From the NCBI RefSeq assembly GCF_001429505.1, contig NZ_LMJW01000016.1, positions 124,001 through 188,000 of the forward strand: DNA of 64,000 nt, written 5' to 3'. This document shows, piece by piece, positions 63,245 through 64,000 of this stretch (position 1 is the first letter of the stretch; every line of letters begins with the position of its first letter). Source of the stretch: Allobosea sp. Root483D1. GTDB lineage: Bacteria > Pseudomonadota > Alphaproteobacteria > Rhizobiales > Beijerinckiaceae. The position numbers were made by a program, and so were the translations under genes. The notes below the pieces were generated by a model, which did no database searches, had not been told where the DNA came from, and was given only the letters and a program-made list of their open reading frames with translations.

Positions 63245-64000
63245 ATGGTCAAGGACACCCGCCTTTCCACCAAGCTCTGGGCCGCGGCCAACTGGACGCT
63301 GATCGGCTTTTTCATCGTCAACCTGTTCGGCATGATCGCGGCGGTGGTGACGAGCTCGTTCTCGACGCGCTGGCTGCGCTCCTGGCTGCCGGATGGCTGG
63401 ACGACGCGCTGGTACGGCGCCGCCTGGAGCGAGTTCCAGCTCGGCGACGTGCTGACGGTCACCTTCCAGATCGTCTTCCTCGTGGTCTTCCTGTCGGGGC
63501 TGATCGGCGTGCCCGCCGCCTATGCGCTGGCGCGGCGCGACTTCCCCGGCAAGAAGCTGGTGATGCTGCTCTTCCTGCTGCCGCTGCTGGTGCCGCCGAT
63601 CACCTTCGGCATCCCGCTCGCGACGGTGCTCTATCGCACCGGGCTCGCCGGCTCGATGTCGGGCGTGGTGCTCGCCAATCTCGTGCCGACGGTGCCCTTC
63701 GTCATCCTGGTGATGATCCCGTTCATCGAGCAGATCGACACCAAGATCGAGGCGGCGGCGCGCGTCTTCGGCGCCAACACCTTCAAGCTCTTCGTCTACG
63801 TGCTGCTGCCGCTGCTGATGCCCGGCATCCTCGCTGCGCTGCTGCTGGTGCTGGTCCGCACGATCGCGATGTTCGAGCTGACCTTCCTCACCGCCGGTCC
63901 GACCAGCCAGACCCTGGTCGTCGCGCTCTACTATGCCGTCTTCGCCGCCGGCGTCCGCGCCGTGCAGTCGATCGACGCCATGGCGGTGATCTACATGGTG
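63245..64000 (+). CDS. ABC transporter permease (PotC-like), 3' truncated
   Basis: At least 252 residues, open to the window end. TM1 WTLIGFFIVNLFGMIAAVVT, LPLLVPPITFGIPLATVLY, and the EAA loop EAAARVFGANTFKLFVYVLLP are visible. The ATG has a GGGCTGATCCG leader and lies 4 bp after the first permease stop. It forms the second half of the transmembrane channel. Confidence 0.92.
   Translation, partial: MVKDTRLSTKLWAAANWTLIGFFIVNLFGMIAAVVTSSFSTRWLRSWLPDGWTTRWYGAAWSEFQLGDVLTVTFQIVFLVVFLSGLIGVPAAYALARRDFPGKKLVMLLFLLPLLVPPITFGIPLATVLYRTGLAGSMSGVVLANLVPTVPFVILVMIPFIEQIDTKIEAAARVFGANTFKLFVYVLLPLLMPGILAALLLVLVRTIAMFELTFLTAGPTSQTLVVALYYAVFAAGVRAVQSIDAMAVIYMV

Overview
The window is about 64 kb of GC-rich, gene-dense alphaproteobacterial chromosome. 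Several things point to the Hyphomicrobiales (Rhizobiales), and a Bosea-like or Methylobacterium-like member seems most likely. These are the feuNPQ - cycHJKL - degP - two-component - glnE gene order, an RcGTA-type gene transfer agent cluster, rhizobial intergenic mosaic repeats and a fused ureA-ureB gene. The genus is inference only. No tRNA, rRNA, CRISPR array, transposase or integrase was seen. Both window ends cut through genes.

Layout. 1-4.6 kb: end of a HerA-like ATPase, an EEP-fold hydrolase, an M20 peptidase and a LOG-family protein. 4.6-20.5 kb: a complete gene transfer agent (GTA) structural cluster in canonical order (g1 small terminase to g15 megatron). It is preceded by a promoter-hairpin leader and interrupted by two opposite-strand secreted trypsin-like proteases between capsid and head-tail connector. 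20.6-34 kb: FeuN-like protein, FeuP and FeuQ, the cytochrome c maturation operon ccmIEFH, a DegP-type protease, a second response regulator and kinase, and glnE. 34-38.2 kb: a membrane diguanylate cyclase with a perfect CtrA-type box upstream, next to a PleC-like PAS kinase. 38.5-46 kb: pepN, a CDF metal exporter with an enlarged cytoplasmic part, a glyoxalase, a vapBC module with promoter and operator visible, an aldose epimerase and a PfkB kinase.

46-57.4 kb: a urease locus in two blocks. Block 1 is ureD, an acidic small protein, ureAB (fused), a DUF1003 protein and ureC. Block 2 is ureE (very His-rich tail), ureF, a DUF3995 protein, ureG and a HupE/UreJ permease. Between them lie a VOC protein, a small basic protein, two orphan substrate-binding proteins and a monooxygenase-like protein. 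A second copy of the last codons of ureC lies just after the VOC gene, which looks like an insertion scar. 57.4-64 kb: a GIY-YIG protein, uxuA, a GntR/FCD repressor, and a divergent ABC importer (binding protein, ATPase, two permeases) whose predicted -10 box is covered by a palindromic GntR-type operator.

Most noteworthy: the protease pair inside the GTA; the GTA leader; the apparent need for recoding or an unusual start in the g10/g10.1 tail chaperone region; the CtrA box before the diguanylate cyclase; the ureC 3'-end duplication; and the uncharacterised proteins translationally coupled inside the urease operon.
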